Positions 10,268 through 20,928 are shown, counted from the first letter of the stretch. The stretch is 64,000 bases of DNA from Trichopria drosophilae (GCA_030407085.1 CM059583.1:44515001-44579000), one strand, 5' to 3'. Made by a program: numbers and translations. Notes: generated from the letters alone by a model not told the origin.

Positions 10268-11090
10268 ACTATTTACACATTGTATTGTATTGTATGGTAT
10301 TTATTTGCTGTCTTGGTTATGACCCCTTGGCCATGTTACCTTGAGACAGTATATGACATAATGAATATTATACAATGCTCATAACATTATACAATGTAAA
10401 AACTTAAAAACTATTACAGTGCTTACAAATATAATTAAGTAAAGAATAAGAAGTATAAATTTGTCTAACAGTATAATAACGCAAACCTATGTAAGAATAT
10501 AATAACTATTAATTGTATTTACAAATATGATCTGAACTTAATTAGAAAATAGGCCTAACATGATAATTTAAATTAGTTGAGACATCGTGCACGCAAAAAT
10601 TTATATAATTCAGTTTTAAACAAATTCGCACTTGATAATTTGCGTATTTCAGCTGGTAGACCATTCCAAAATTGAGCCGCCTGTATAGCAAATGACCTCT
10701 GATAGGATGTCGTACGCGACATCGGAACAACTAGAGGTTCATTTGAAACGCGTGTCGTTCGTAGATACGTCGTTTCGCGTAATAGGAACAGAGCAAACAG
10801 ATAAGATGGCTGTCTATATAATAAAATATTGAATGTGATTGAGCCCAGCAAATATTGTCTTCGATATTTTATGGGCAACCAACCCAGCTTGCGCCGATAT
10901 GGTGGGACATGACAATCATATTTGAGGTTAAAAATAAATCTCATACAATTATTGAGAAGCCTCTGATACTTGTTATTTAGAGTCTTAGAGATATCACCAT
11001 AGGCATTGTTATGGATAGATGTGATTGTCGCAATATCAGTATAAATAATTATGTTTAATTGCTGTACTTGGTGCGGCTTTTCTGCAGTTT
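10268..11090 (-). mobile_element. CR1/L2-like non-LTR 3' end (5'-truncated), copy 1
   Basis: On the minus strand an open stretch from about 11040 to 10573 encodes the C-terminal part of a CR1/L2-type pol: NNCMRFIFNLKYDCHVPPYR, KLGWLPIKYRRQY, then RSFAIQAAQFWNGLPAEIRK and LFKTELYKFLRARC before the stop. A 3' UTR follows, ending near 10268 in short ATTGT repeats (plus strand), as CR1-type tails do. The RT core is missing, so the copy is dead. It is the only one of the three copies with its tail, because the 11-kb duplication starts inside the UTR at 10376. Confidence 0.75.
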
Positions 11091-11585
11091 TCCCACACCA
11101 TTAATTTCACGAATGTGAGTACTTCTATGAAGACGGCTGCAGACGCCCAAGGCGCCATAATAGGATTGTAAGGTCCTTGGATAGTAGTGGCAATGGTAGG
11201 AAAAGGGAGTTTTGAGCATATTTAGATAAATTGTTAAAATATTTAGTAGTAGTAACGAAACTGTGTGAAAGAAAACCGATATTAAAGATTAAAGTCCGGT
11301 TCCTTGCACATTCTTGGATGGAGACGTAGTTTGAATGATTATAGTACGGAGAGTTGGAATCTTTGCCAGTACTTACATCTAAGTGAACAAGAAGTCCAAG
11401 GGTCTTTTGGTTGTAGGGATCCTGGAAATCCGCCTATGCTCGCCACAAATGGATAGTAGTCATTTGGTGTCGAGAGTAAAGAGAATTTATTCTCTTGAAC
11501 TGGCCGGTTTGGCGAACAAGAAGTTTGATGGTTCGTAGCATGAGGGTAAGTATTGGTGAAAGATTGATAATGAAGAAGTTAATAG
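11091..11585. other. Unassigned sequence left of the small LTR element (unit 1)
   Basis: No frame or known motif is recognisable. It may be older CR1-like sequence into which the LTR element jumped. The same sequence occurs at about 22120-22614 and 33145-33639 in the other units. Confidence 0.35.
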
Positions 11586-11955
11586 TGTTATCCACGTTTC
11601 GTGAAATAGTAATCACTCCTTTTAAATTTAAATGTTTATTCCTTTGTTTGTTCCTTCGTGAAAAACATATGCGTTGTACTAGTTTTTGTTTTCGTGTTAG
11701 TTTTGGGAGATCAGATTCAATTTTGACATTGAGAGAGAAGGAACCTTTTTTAACCTCCATTGCCAATACAAACATTTGGTCAAAATTAAAGTTCATTTTT
11801 TATTGGCTGACCAAACAAGTGTGTTATTTCGTCTCATTTATAATTAGTGCCGAAACCCGGGAACCATTCCCGCCGGATTTCGAGACGAAATCTACTATGT
11901 AACTGAGAAAATTCGACATCCTTACGAATCATCAAGGGACAACGAAGTTCACGCT

Positions 11956-12378
11956 ATGGCCGGAGTCAGAGGGAGGATACGAAGTTCACAATCTCAATCG
12001 ACGACTCGTCAATCACCAACAAAGAAATCACGGAACAACAGATCACAAAATACGACAACAACCTCTTCTAATTCTACGAGACTTTCGACTACAAATTCTG
12101 GAAATGCTCGACCGACCCGTTCATCACGGAGAACCAATATTGGAGAAATTGATAACCAACACATCCAAACTGTCAATCAGAGAGAATCAGCTATCAACAT
12201 TGATGAGGTGAATTATGTCTCTTCGTCGACTCAACAACGACCTCTGAGAAGAACGATGCAGGAAAATCAACCAATCTACTCTGTTGAGGCATTTGCTACG
12301 ACCAACGATAATCAACGACAACGAGAACAACATAACGGTATGAACTTGAATCTTGAAACCGCAAGTCGCGAAGATTAA
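11956..12378 (+). CDS. Small basic frame inside the LTR element, unit 1
   Basis: A 140-residue frame starting MAGVRGRIRSSQ is rich in Ser, Thr, Arg, Asn and Gln, with no cysteine and no recognised domain. It lies between the primer-binding-like site and the right LTR, where a gag gene would begin, and its N-terminus is basic. I infer a truncated gag-like remnant; it may be non-coding. The identical frame recurs in units 2 and 3. Confidence 0.4.
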   Translation: MAGVRGRIRSSQSQSTTRQSPTKKSRNNRSQNTTTTSSNSTRLSTTNSGNARPTRSSRRTNIGEIDNQHIQTVNQRESAINIDEVNYVSSSTQQRPLRRTMQENQPIYSVEAFATTNDNQRQREQHNGMNLNLETASRED

Positions 12379-12664
12379 ATAAATTTGATTCATTTGCAAC
12401 GCGAGAGATCAGTTCGATTTGTTCAAAATAATTCGGATTCGTGTTATCCACGTTTCGTGAAATAGTAATCACACCTTTTAAATTTAAATGTTTATTCCTT
12501 TGTTTGTTCCTTCGTGAAAAACATATACGTTGTACTAGTTTTTGTTTTCGTGTTAGTTTTGAGAGATCAGATTCAATTTTGACATTGAGAGAAAAGAACA
12601 TTTTTTAACCTCCATTGCCAATACAAACATTTGGTCAAAATAAAAGTTCATTTTCGATTTGCTG

Positions 12665-13320
12665 TGTTACGTACCAGTCCTGAAAAGGACTTGTAGTAAC
12701 AATAAAGTATGAAATACACTGAAGTTTAGGTTTGAACTATTTATTTATACAGTATGTTACGTGGGTCGTACATAAGAATATATTCGAATCGATGGTGGTA
12801 GGTTTCGCGGAACCGTTTAAGTCGCGGTCTTAGTCCGAGATTTTAGTGGACTTTGTCACGGATGGAAAATGACTGACTGGCCTATGGATTTCATCGACCA
12901 GGTAACCTCGGGAAAACGATAAGATTTCCCGAAGGTACGTGGCTGTAGCTCGTGATGGGCCGCTGGATTCGAAGGGAGCCTGATAAGACTTTCGTAAGAA
13001 GTCTGATAAAGCTCTCGTGTTTCGAGAGCGGATGTGTATTCAGATATCGTCTATACGTTTGATGCGTCGCTGTCGAAAGATAGCGGTGCATCGAACTACA
13101 TCGATTAAATATTTAATTAGGCGTTGATCGCCGAAAATATATTCACGTGATGTTCCGAGTGTCGTAAGCGGAAATCCTCCAACAGCCCATCTCGGTATCT
13201 AAGGCTGAAGTTTACGGAGATCGTTGTTTGTCCGGAACAACCATGATTACATTAAAATATAATAATCTACGTGCGCGGTGCCATAAGATATTAGAAGATG
13301 GCGCAGCCGCGTACGTAACA
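12665..13320. mobile_element. Solo LTR nested in the right LTR, unit 1
   Basis: The 656-bp insertion starts TGTTACGTAC and ends GTACGTAACA, a perfect 10-bp terminal inverted repeat with TG...CA ends. GCTG occurs at 12661-12664 and 13321-13324, a 4-bp target duplication, and the undisturbed left LTR has a single GCTG there. There is no internal coding sequence, so this is the solo LTR left after LTR-LTR recombination of another LTR retrotransposon. Confidence 0.88.
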
Positions 13321-13357
13321 GCTGACCAAACAAGTGTGTTATTTCGTCTCATTTACA

Positions 13358-13978
13358 GGCATTGCTTAAATGATTAACAATAACATTAAGATATAATCTT
13401 AAATTACCATTACAGGAAGAGTATTTGGTTTATCAATAATTGGAAATATCTAAATTAGTATGAGAAAAAAATATGGACCGAAATGAAATATAATACAGCC
13501 CAACACAATTCTTTCGCCCTATGAGTACAGTCCAGAAACCAAATATGACTACCACAATAGCCAATTAGCGCTAGTTTTTTTAAGATATTGGAGGTCAAAT
13601 GGTAAACAATTCGATTCTAGGCATTTTTGAGCATCTAACATTAAAAAAGTATGCTCATACAAATCATATTACTACATACAATACTTTTTGATAATTCATT
13701 ATTGCATTGCGCAAGCCCACTGACATTTTGGCGCTTTTATGGATAAATATAAAAATATAAATTTATATATGATTATATATGAACGTATATTATTATATAC
13801 AATCATATACTCCTGTATCCAATTATATACAATTATATACAGTCTTAGATAATGCATACAATCTGGTAGTATCATATACAATATTATAGAGACAAATTTT
13901 GAATATACTTTTATACCCTCCTGTATAATTTCTATATAAGTAAAATGCTATTTTACACATTTTATACTTTTTTGCACG
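13358..13978. other. AT-rich stretch with TATATA-type repeats (unit 1)
   Basis: I recognise no gene. From about 13735 to 13880 the sequence is a degenerate ATATAC/ATATAT simple repeat. Corresponding copies lie at 24387-25007 and 35412-36032. Confidence 0.45.
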
Positions 13979-14095
13979 CCCGTGCGTAAAGTTCGTGCGT
14001 AAAGTGCCTTTTTCCGCGTGTAAAGTACTCCAGTAGCGCATACGTGTGCGTAAAGTAAAGACTGTGCGTAAAGTGAAACTAGGGCGTAAAGTAAA
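13979..14095. repeat. Cluster of TGCGTAAAGT motifs, unit 1
   Basis: TGCGTAAAGT or close variants (GCGTGTAAAGT, GGCGTAAAGT) occur six times in about 115 bp at irregular spacing, and the motif reappears in both orientations at 14690-14802 (CGTGCGTAAGG, GCGTAAAGC, CTTTACGCAC). Irregular spacing argues against a simple satellite. Function is unknown. The other copies are at 25008-25124 and 36033-36149. Confidence 0.6.
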
Positions 14096-15050
14096 AGCAG
14101 TGATGCCAATTTAGAGGGATTTGGGAGATGGTGATAGAACGTCTACCTGCTGTAATGCTTGTGTAAGCATCTCCCACTATCGTACAAAATCCCCTCAAAC
14201 TGATAACACTGAACCCTCCCGCCCCAAACGCACCAATCCTACACGGTGCCACGAGCGTAAATATATTCTATGAAACAACAAATTATTCACATTATTTTCA
14301 TTTGAAAAATAACCCCCGTCATTCCAGTTAACGTACATATAATTTTTTTCAATTCCTGGAACATAAATAGATGTTACTTCGTAAATTAACTTACACTATC
14401 ATAAACAATAACAAAAGAAGCAATAATATGTCTTTGTAAATAAATATAATAATGACGATAGAGACAAAAATTAAAAACATAATGTAGGAGCAGGTTTAGT
14501 TTAAATATATACAAAATGGCAATCCACATATTATCATTATGAATAATATATTGTTAAATCCCCCTCTCATTCCTAAGTTCAAGCAAACAAATTACAAAAA
14601 TTTTTATTTTTAATTCCGTTCCAATATTTTTATTTACCGTTCCGAACTTTACCCACCGACGTTCAAAAAATAGGATATGCAACACGTGCGTAAGGTTTAC
14701 GCATTCGCACGATGGCGCAATGTACTCGTGCCTGGCTCCGCCGGCCACTCATACGCGCCATCGCGCCTCATGCGTAAAGCCCAACTTTACGCACTTGATG
14801 CATAATATACTATTTTCTGGCATTTTTGCCACAAACTTGCAACATAATAGTACATTACGATACGAGTGCGCTAAGTAGGTGATTTGCGCGCGAGCGCAGT
14901 TCTCGCCAGAGTGCAGCGAGGATGACAAGAGCGCGAGTGAATGAGGAAACGGTGTGTGCGAGATCGCTAATAAGAAAAAAGGCGGCGCTATACACAGTTA
15001 CGAATAATCACCCTCACAATAAACGGCATAACTAAGTCGAACAGATTCGA
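14096..15050. other. Non-coding stretch including a probable BEL/Pao LTR (unit 1)
   Basis: No frame is convincing. The part just left of 15057, read on the minus strand, starts TGTTTAGTCGAATC straight after a purine tract (GGGAGGAGTA), so it is probably the 3' LTR of the BEL/Pao remnant at 15051-15222. I cannot fix its other end. A GC-rich patch lies at about 14890-14960. Confidence 0.45.
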
Positions 15051-15222
15051 CTAAACATACTCCTCCCATTGAGAGCGATGCAACCAAAATAAATCGAATG
15101 ATGGATGTTCATCATCCACGGTACACTGATTAACTTCGCAAATCGGCAGTGGACATAATGGAGTTATGTTGTGCTTGTAGACGCCTTGTGCTGTCTTCAC
15201 TGTGACAACTCGTACCACGCCG
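15051..15222 (-). pseudogene. BEL/Pao pol C-terminal (DUF5641-type) fragment, unit 1
   Basis: Minus-strand translation gives GVVRVVTVKTAQGVYKHN then CPLPI, the pattern found at the extreme C-terminus of BEL/Pao polyproteins. The stop overlaps a polypurine-like tract (GGGAGGAGTA) and the start of a presumed LTR. Upstream coding sequence is missing because the foldback element inserted at the conserved GVVR region. It is a fragment of a different BEL family from the one at the right end of the window. Confidence 0.7.
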
Positions 15223-15477
15223 CACGGTGTGGAAAACTGAAAAATATGGCTGTGAATCGTAAATCTCAAGATCGCGTCAAAATATCATGATAAATCAAAA
15301 TGGAAATGAAAGCTTATACCCTACAGATTACAAAAAAAGTATAGGCAAAGCGTTACGAAGTAAGTAAGTAAGTACTAACTCAACTTAAAAAATGCCGGCA
15401 AAATCGTAATATATTAAACGTGATTTAGACCTTCCAAGAAAGAATTTTTCACGAAGACAAAATCACTACAATCACTA

Positions 15478-15830
15478 CTCGGGGGGTTTTTAGGTTCGCT
15501 GAATACGAATCCGATCTCAGTTTTGAAAAATTCGAAATGGCGGATCCAAAATGGCGGACAAAAATGTTAAAATTCTCGCAAAAATCACGACGATCGCTAC
15601 TCGGGGGGTTTTGGGGCTCGCTGAATACGAATCCGATCTCAGTTTCGTAAAATTCAAAATGGCGGATCCGAAATGGAGGCCAAAAATTTAAAAATTCTCG
15701 CAAAAATCATGACGACCACTACTCGGGGGTCTTTGAATCTCTGAATACGAATATCGTGTCAGTGTTTCAAAATTAAAAATGGCGGATGCAATATGGCGGA
15801 CGAAAATTTCATAAATCTACGACAACCTCT
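15478..15830. repeat. 122-bp subrepeat array, left arm, unit 1 (3 copies)
   Basis: CGAATCCGATCTCAG recurs at about 122-bp spacing together with AATGGCGGATCC. The third copy is diverged. The array is the inverted partner of 18431-19110. Confidence 0.9.
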
Positions 15831-17654
15831 ACTAAAAAAATAATTATTCAAAACTTCTGGAAAGGCTAATTGTGAAAGAGAGTTCGAATTAATGTTGGCC
15901 AAACCTCAAAATGTTTAGTGTCCTTAAATTTTTTGCTTGAGGATCGGACTTTTATACAATTAAAAAAGACATTTTAGAAATTTTATTCATTTATTCATTC
16001 TAGCAACGTAGAGCTAGGCTTAGCTTAATATATAACTAAAAAGAATAACAAATATATATATATAAATAATAAAAAAAAAACATAAGAAAATGAAGTATTA
16101 ACTGTACATAATAATGTATGTATTTTAAACAAAAGAAAAATAATAATAATGCTAACGCAAAAGTGCAGATAATTTTTCTTTATAAACGATTCTCGTACAA
16201 ATATTCGTAAAAAATTTATCATTGTTCATTTATTTTTAATCGAATATTAATAAGAATATTAATAAGTACACTTTCTTCTTTAGGCAAGGAAGGGCCTCAG
16301 TTGCTCAGGAATTTCGTCACTAATTGGTTTTAGTCGCTCGTTAAACAAAAGTAGTGATATTTTTAGCGTGTGAAATTCCAACATCGGCAGACAACAATGT
16401 TTCAATTCTTGAAGTGGCTTTGACTTGTGCTAAAAGAAAGATATGGGATGCCATGTCACAGATGTACGTGTAGATATCTATCGTATGAATCCGACGATTT
16501 TTTACAACTTATTTTGAACAAATGAAGACTTTCCCCATTATATTGAAAATATGATGTAACAAATTATGTCAATAATTTAAAAAGTCAACTTATCCTATTT
16601 TGCAGATGACAGATACCCAGAAATTAGGCGTTCAATCAAATAAATTTTCGTACTTTTAACACTAACGGGATAAATCGATTATTCAAAATTCGACTCTCGT
16701 TCAAGTGATTCTATTCACTTTATAGGACCTTATAAAAAATATCAAAGAAAATAATTGAGAATTGACCGAAATAAGTCAAAATCGTCTATTTTCGAAAAAG
16801 ATCGGTCAATAGAAAATTGATTTTTTTGGTGTTTTTTCGGAGGTGTACAGTCAACAGGATCAATTGTACAGGAGATGAATTTTGAAATATCGATTCAATC
16901 ATTTTTAATGTAGCTTTTTTAGCGCAAGTTAGTAAAAACTAACGATTTAACAATTTTCATGAATATTTCACCTTTTCTTCTGAAATAATGACACTGGCAA
17001 TGGACAATTTTGAAGCGATTCCCTTAAAAAACGGCCTCCCCAGTAAAAACTAAAAACATCTTATTATCTTGTAGGAATAGATTACCCAACAAGCATGTTC
17101 TAGAAATACAGCCTCCAAAAGAGAGAATGAAATTGTAATACCCACATAAGAATAATCAGTTACAATATAAGCCGTTGAGAAGTTGTAATACTTTGGAGGT
17201 TCACATAATATTCATATGTTTATATAGGATACGGTTTTTCGAGCTCTACTTATTGTACAATTGTATTTTCGGGACGTTTTAAAGAATGACTTTTTTTGTC
17301 GTAGCAAAATGCGATTTTGCATCCCAGTTTGTGTTTGCGCACCCCGGGTGCAAAATTTTACTCTCTTGTTGCGAAAAAATTAACTCATTAACTAAAATTA
17401 TCGTTAATGGTACGATATTAAGTCTCGTCACTTAAATAATTAATTTCGTCTGAATACATTATTGTCGGAAATATATTTTACACAAATATACTTAATGTAA
17501 TTTTTTATAATTGAATCTTCCAGTTCTGCATATTATAAACTATTTTGATAATTTGATTTTACATTCCTAGTTATAGACCTGGAGTAAGACTCTGTTAGAT
17601 ATTTCGTTGCAGTGCAACGAGACGAAAAAAATTTCTTAACCGCTAGTATTTGAA
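15831..17654. other. Interior of the foldback element, unit 1
   Basis: This AT-rich interior shows no coding frame of any family I know. It contains an A/T-rich stretch near 16040-16080 and nothing resembling a transposase or RNA gene. The other copies are at about 26858-28681 and 37887-39708. Confidence 0.5.
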
Positions 17655-18112
17655 CTATATTGTAAATTAACTTGGTAAGATGGTTCTTCGAATGAATATA
17701 TATACAAAGGAATAAATACGTGTATGTATTGTGAGCTTGAATGTAAGCTACTATGTACACTTAAAAATTATGATAAAACCAAAAAAAGATGTTTATTGTT
17801 ACCTCTGAATTTATTGACTATTTTAGATGTTATATTAGCAAAAAAATTTTAATTACACTTAAAAAATTCAGATTCCCTCGAGTAGCAATCAGAATTTTTT
17901 AAGTATAATTAAATTTTTTTTTTTGATAATATAACATTTAAAATAGTCAATCAATTCAGAGGTAACAATAAACATCATTTTTTTGTTTTATCATAATTTT
18001 TAAGTGTATATAGTAGCTTACATTCAAACTCACAATACATACACGTATTTATTCCTTTGAATATATATTCATTCGAAGAACCGTCTTGCCAAGTTAATTT
18101 ACTATATAAGTC
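17655..18112. repeat. Nested 450-bp hairpin inside the foldback, unit 1
   Basis: The sequence is an imperfect palindrome centred near 17884. The left arm (TGGTTCTTCGAATGAATATA, TACCTCTGAATTTATTGACT) is repeated inverted in the right arm. Arms are about 215 bp with a negligible loop. It may be a separate MITE inserted in the foldback or the element's core. Confidence 0.85.
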
Positions 18113-18430
18113 TCTGTATTCAGAAATTTTAGATGTCACGTTTGAATCTGGTAACAACCTGATATCAATTATAAAAAAACTCAAAAAGTTGGAGCCAATA
18201 TGGCGAACAGAAATATTAAAATTCTCTTATGGGTTACTGGCTTGGAATCCGTTCTCAGTTTTGTAGAACTGAAAATGGACAAAATTCAACTTTTATTCGG
18301 CCATATTGGGTTGGGCATTTTTGATTTTTAAAAATTGACAACGGTTTAGTACTAAGCCAACCCAAGAACATCCAGGTAATGGTTGCCATGGCCTTTGGAA
18401 TAATTGTAACCACTATTTTAGAGTTAAAGA

Positions 18431-19110
18431 AACTGAGATCGGATTCGTATTCAGCGAACCAAAAACCTCCCCAAGTAGTGATCGTCATGATTTTTGCGAG
18501 AATTTCGAAATTTTTGGCCGCCATTTTGGATCCGCCATTTTGAATTTTATGAAACTGAGATCGGATTCGTATTCAGCGAGCCACAAAAACCCCCGAGTAG
18601 TGATCGTCATGATTTTTGCGAGAATTTTAAAATTTTTGTCCGCCATTTTGGATCCGCCATTTTGAATTTTATGAAACTGAGATCGGATTCGTATTCAGCG
18701 AGCCCCAAAACCCCCCAAGTAGTGATCGTCATGATTTTTGCGAGAGTTTTCAAATTTTTGTCCTTCATTTTGGATCCGCCATTTTGAATTTAAAGAAACT
18801 GAGATCGGATTCGTATTCAGCGAGCCCCAAAACCCCCCGAGTAGCGATCGTCGTGATTTTTGCGAGAATTTTAAAATTTTTGTCCGACATTTTGGATCCG
18901 CCATTTTGAATTTTTCAAAACTGAGATCGGATTCGTATTCAGCGACCCCCAAAACCCCCCCCCCCCTCCGAGTAGTGATCGTCATGATTTTTGAGAGAAT
19001 TTTGAAATTTCTGTCCGCCATTTTGGATCCGCCATTTTGAATTTTTAAAACCTGAGGTCGGATTCGTATTCAGCGGCCCCAAAAACCCCCAAGTAGTGAT
19101 TGTAGTGATT
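18431..19110. repeat. 122-bp subrepeat array, right arm, unit 1 (6 copies)
   Basis: GATCGGATTCGTATTCAGCG starts at 18437, 18559, 18681, 18803 and 18925, exactly 122 bp apart, with a sixth variant at 19056 after a poly-C expansion. Each copy carries GCCATTTTGGATCCGCCATT. Long frames through it are periodic shadows. Confidence 0.95.
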
Positions 19111-19334
19111 TTGTCTTCGTGAAAAATTCTTTCTTGGAAGGTTTAAATCACGTTTAATATATTACGATTTTGCCGGCATTTTTTAAGTTGAGTTAGTACT
19201 TACTTACTTACTTCGTAACGCTTTGCCTATACTTTTTTTGTAATCTGTAGGGTATAAGCTTTCATTTCCATTTTGATTTATCATGATATCTTGACGCGAT
19301 CTTGACATTTACGATTCACAGCCATATTTTTCAG

Positions 19335-19620
19335 TTTTCCACACCGTGCGCCGCTATGTACAATTCCGGGACTCGAATCCTGGAGTTTCTGCTAGAGTGG
19401 TGCCCAAATCTAAATTCCATCGATGAGGATGGTAACACACCACTGCACTTGGCAGTCATACTAAAACATGATGAGGCTGGAAAATTGCTGCTAGAACATG
19501 GCAGCAATACGACGCTAGTGAATATCAACGGAGACACTCCAGAGGACATCGCCAAGAGAGTGATGTTAGATGAACAACGTCCCATTACAAATTCCAGTAC
19601 AATGTCCACCACTATTAAGA
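19335..19620 (+). CDS. Ankyrin-repeat exon, unit 1
   Basis: An open stretch between a possible acceptor (ATTTTTCAG, 19326-19334) and a donor (GTGAGT from 19621) encodes about one and a half ankyrin repeats: ILEFLLEWCPNLN, then DEDGNTPLHLAV with the family's TPLHLA core, and LLLEHGSNTTLVN then GDTPEDIAKR. Ankyrin repeats mediate protein-protein contacts. The acceptor lies inside the foldback terminus, so the original exon probably began further upstream and was truncated by the insertion. No neighbouring exon is visible in the unit, so this is more likely a gene fragment than a working gene. The same exon occurs in units 2 and 3. Confidence 0.65.
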
Positions 19621-19768
19621 GTGAGTATATATATCAGTAATCATATACATATACATGTTACGTCCTCTCGAACTATTCTTATTTTTAATATATTGCCGCA
19701 AATGCATATGTCCTTGTTTACTTATCTTATACTTATATACCTTAGTCTTTTTTGAGCAAAATTAATTT

Positions 19769-20160
19769 TTTTTTTTTTTTTTTTTTTTATTTTTTTTTTT
19801 TTTTTTTTTTATTAATTGATTAACGGGCGGAATCGCCCTTTTTACTAAATTGTTGCCTTATTATTTTACTATATGATTTTGCGAGAGCTGCAGATCGACT
19901 TAGACAGATGGCGCCATACTTCACATTTGTGTATGAAATGTAGGGCTGCAGAAACCTACACCAAGTACAGCGGCGGTCATGAGTCGATTTCCGCCAGATA
20001 AACAATACTTTCAAAACGTAAACACAAACAACGTGGCTCGTCTTACCAACAGCGAGCTGCTGCTTGGAAACAAAATCGAAAAATTGTTCACCCGACGGGG
20101 ATCGAACTCACGACCTACGACTTCGTAGTCCAGTGCGTTAACCGCCTGAGCCACGAAGCC
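19769..20160 (-). mobile_element. tRNA-derived SINE, unit 1
   Basis: On the minus strand the element begins GGCTTCGTGGCTCAGGCGG, with an A-box-like TGGCTCAGGCGG (20142-20153) and a B-box GAGTTCGATCC (20099-20109). A body follows, ending GGGCGATTCCGCCC, and then a long A tail (T run on the plus strand, 19769-19810). The anticodon-like segment GACTACG resembles tRNA-Arg(ACG). AAAATT at both sides may be a short target duplication. The tail length differs between units. Confidence 0.85.
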
Positions 20161-20651
20161 GATTTTTAATAAAATTCGCAATTATACAATTTTATTGTGC
20201 CTCTAAATTTAAACCTTCAAATAAATTAATAGACGGATGAAACAACTTAACCATAAAATTCCATTTAACTTAGCCCTGACCGATGATGACATTACTAGCA
20301 TCTAAGGGAAGTCGCGGTCTATGCAACTAACTCTCGAGTCAGTCGCAGCCTAACGTTCTCAAAAATTTACTCGCTAGAAACTGAGGTCATCCTCTCTTTT
20401 TCCAATCCGCCCTTTCTCTTTTTTCCATCTCAGAGACTGAACGACGCGTATAATATTATATAAAATCTAATAATATAATATAATGTATTACGCGGCGTAT
20501 CCCTAAATTCGTGTTCGTTAGCCGGATCCCAGTGAAATGCTTAATTGCGACGACTAAAAGGGGCAAATTAAAATTAAAATTATATTATATGTACCTCAAT
20601 AATATGAGATGCGACGTAATATACATATACAAAAAAAATTTTAAACACGCC
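20161..20651. other. Non-coding sequence right of the SINE (unit 1)
   Basis: I see no gene or element signature apart from AT-rich runs near 20450-20490. The copies are at 31186-31676 and 42214-42704. Confidence 0.4.
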
Positions 20652-20704
20652 TTGTTTCATATTTGTTATCAAATTATCATTATTTAACAACAAATATGAA
20701 ACAA
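20652..20704. repeat. 16-bp perfect stem-loop, unit 1
   Basis: TTGTTTCATATTTGTT (20652-20667) pairs perfectly with AACAAATATGAAACAA (20689-20704) across a 21-base AT-rich loop. Copies are at 31677-31729 and 42705-42757. Role unknown. Confidence 0.8.
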
Positions 20705-20928
20705 TGACAGTCCTAAGCCTGTATAAAGTGTGAAGGGAATTTTTTCTTGATGATAGAATTTCGAAAAAATTTTGTATGAATATTTTTCAAGGAATATGAA
20801 TGTTGATGTATTAAATGCGCCTTATGCTGGTGTAATTATTAAATAATTTTATATTATTAAATGGCGAATTTTTAAGATTATGCTTTTTTTAAATCCCTAC
20901 GCGTCCCCTGTCAGCCCGGGTCGACCGA

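Larger units (their letters stand above)
11586..13357 (+). mobile_element. Small non-autonomous LTR element, unit 1
   Basis: Two direct repeats beginning TGTTATCCACGTTTCG act as LTRs. The left is 11586-11842 (257 bp). The right is 12442-13357, the same sequence interrupted by a solo LTR at 12665-13320. Immediately after the left LTR is GTGCCGAAACCCGGGA (near 11847-11862), resembling the tRNA primer-binding site of BEL/Pao elements. The internal part is only about 600 bp with one small frame and no pol, so the element depends on others or is internally deleted. I see no matching target duplication outside the LTRs and no clear polypurine tract, so part of the 3' interior is probably lost. Confidence 0.7.
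15223..19348. mobile_element. 4.1-kb foldback element, unit 1
   Basis: The ends are inverted repeats: left CACGGTGTGGAAAACTGAAA and right its reverse complement. Near identity extends for about 250 bp inward and then as arrays of a 122-bp subrepeat (three copies left, six right, opposite orientation). CGCCG flanks both ends (15218-15222 and 19349-19353), a 5-bp target duplication. The interior (15831-17654) is AT-rich without recognisable frames, and a second hairpin lies at 17655-18112. Long modular inverted repeats without transposase fit Foldback-type non-autonomous elements. The superfamily cannot be assigned from the sequence. Confidence 0.85.

Noticed and set aside
11495..11902. 135-residue plus-strand frame in the LTR (and copies at 22524 and 33549)
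   Set aside because: It runs through the LTR and primer-binding-like site, so it is not a plausible gene.
18494..19040. Frames with repeating FWPPFWIRHFEF and DSYSASPK patterns, and equivalents in the other units
   Set aside because: The periodicity equals the 122-bp subrepeat on both strands, so these are repeat translations, not repeat proteins.
18431..19110. CRISPR-like array
   Set aside because: Units are 122 bp and homologous throughout, with no unique spacers, in a eukaryotic context.
20085..20160. A tRNA gene
   Set aside because: The A and B boxes are good, but the acceptor stem does not pair properly and a SINE body and A tail follow, so it is a SINE head.
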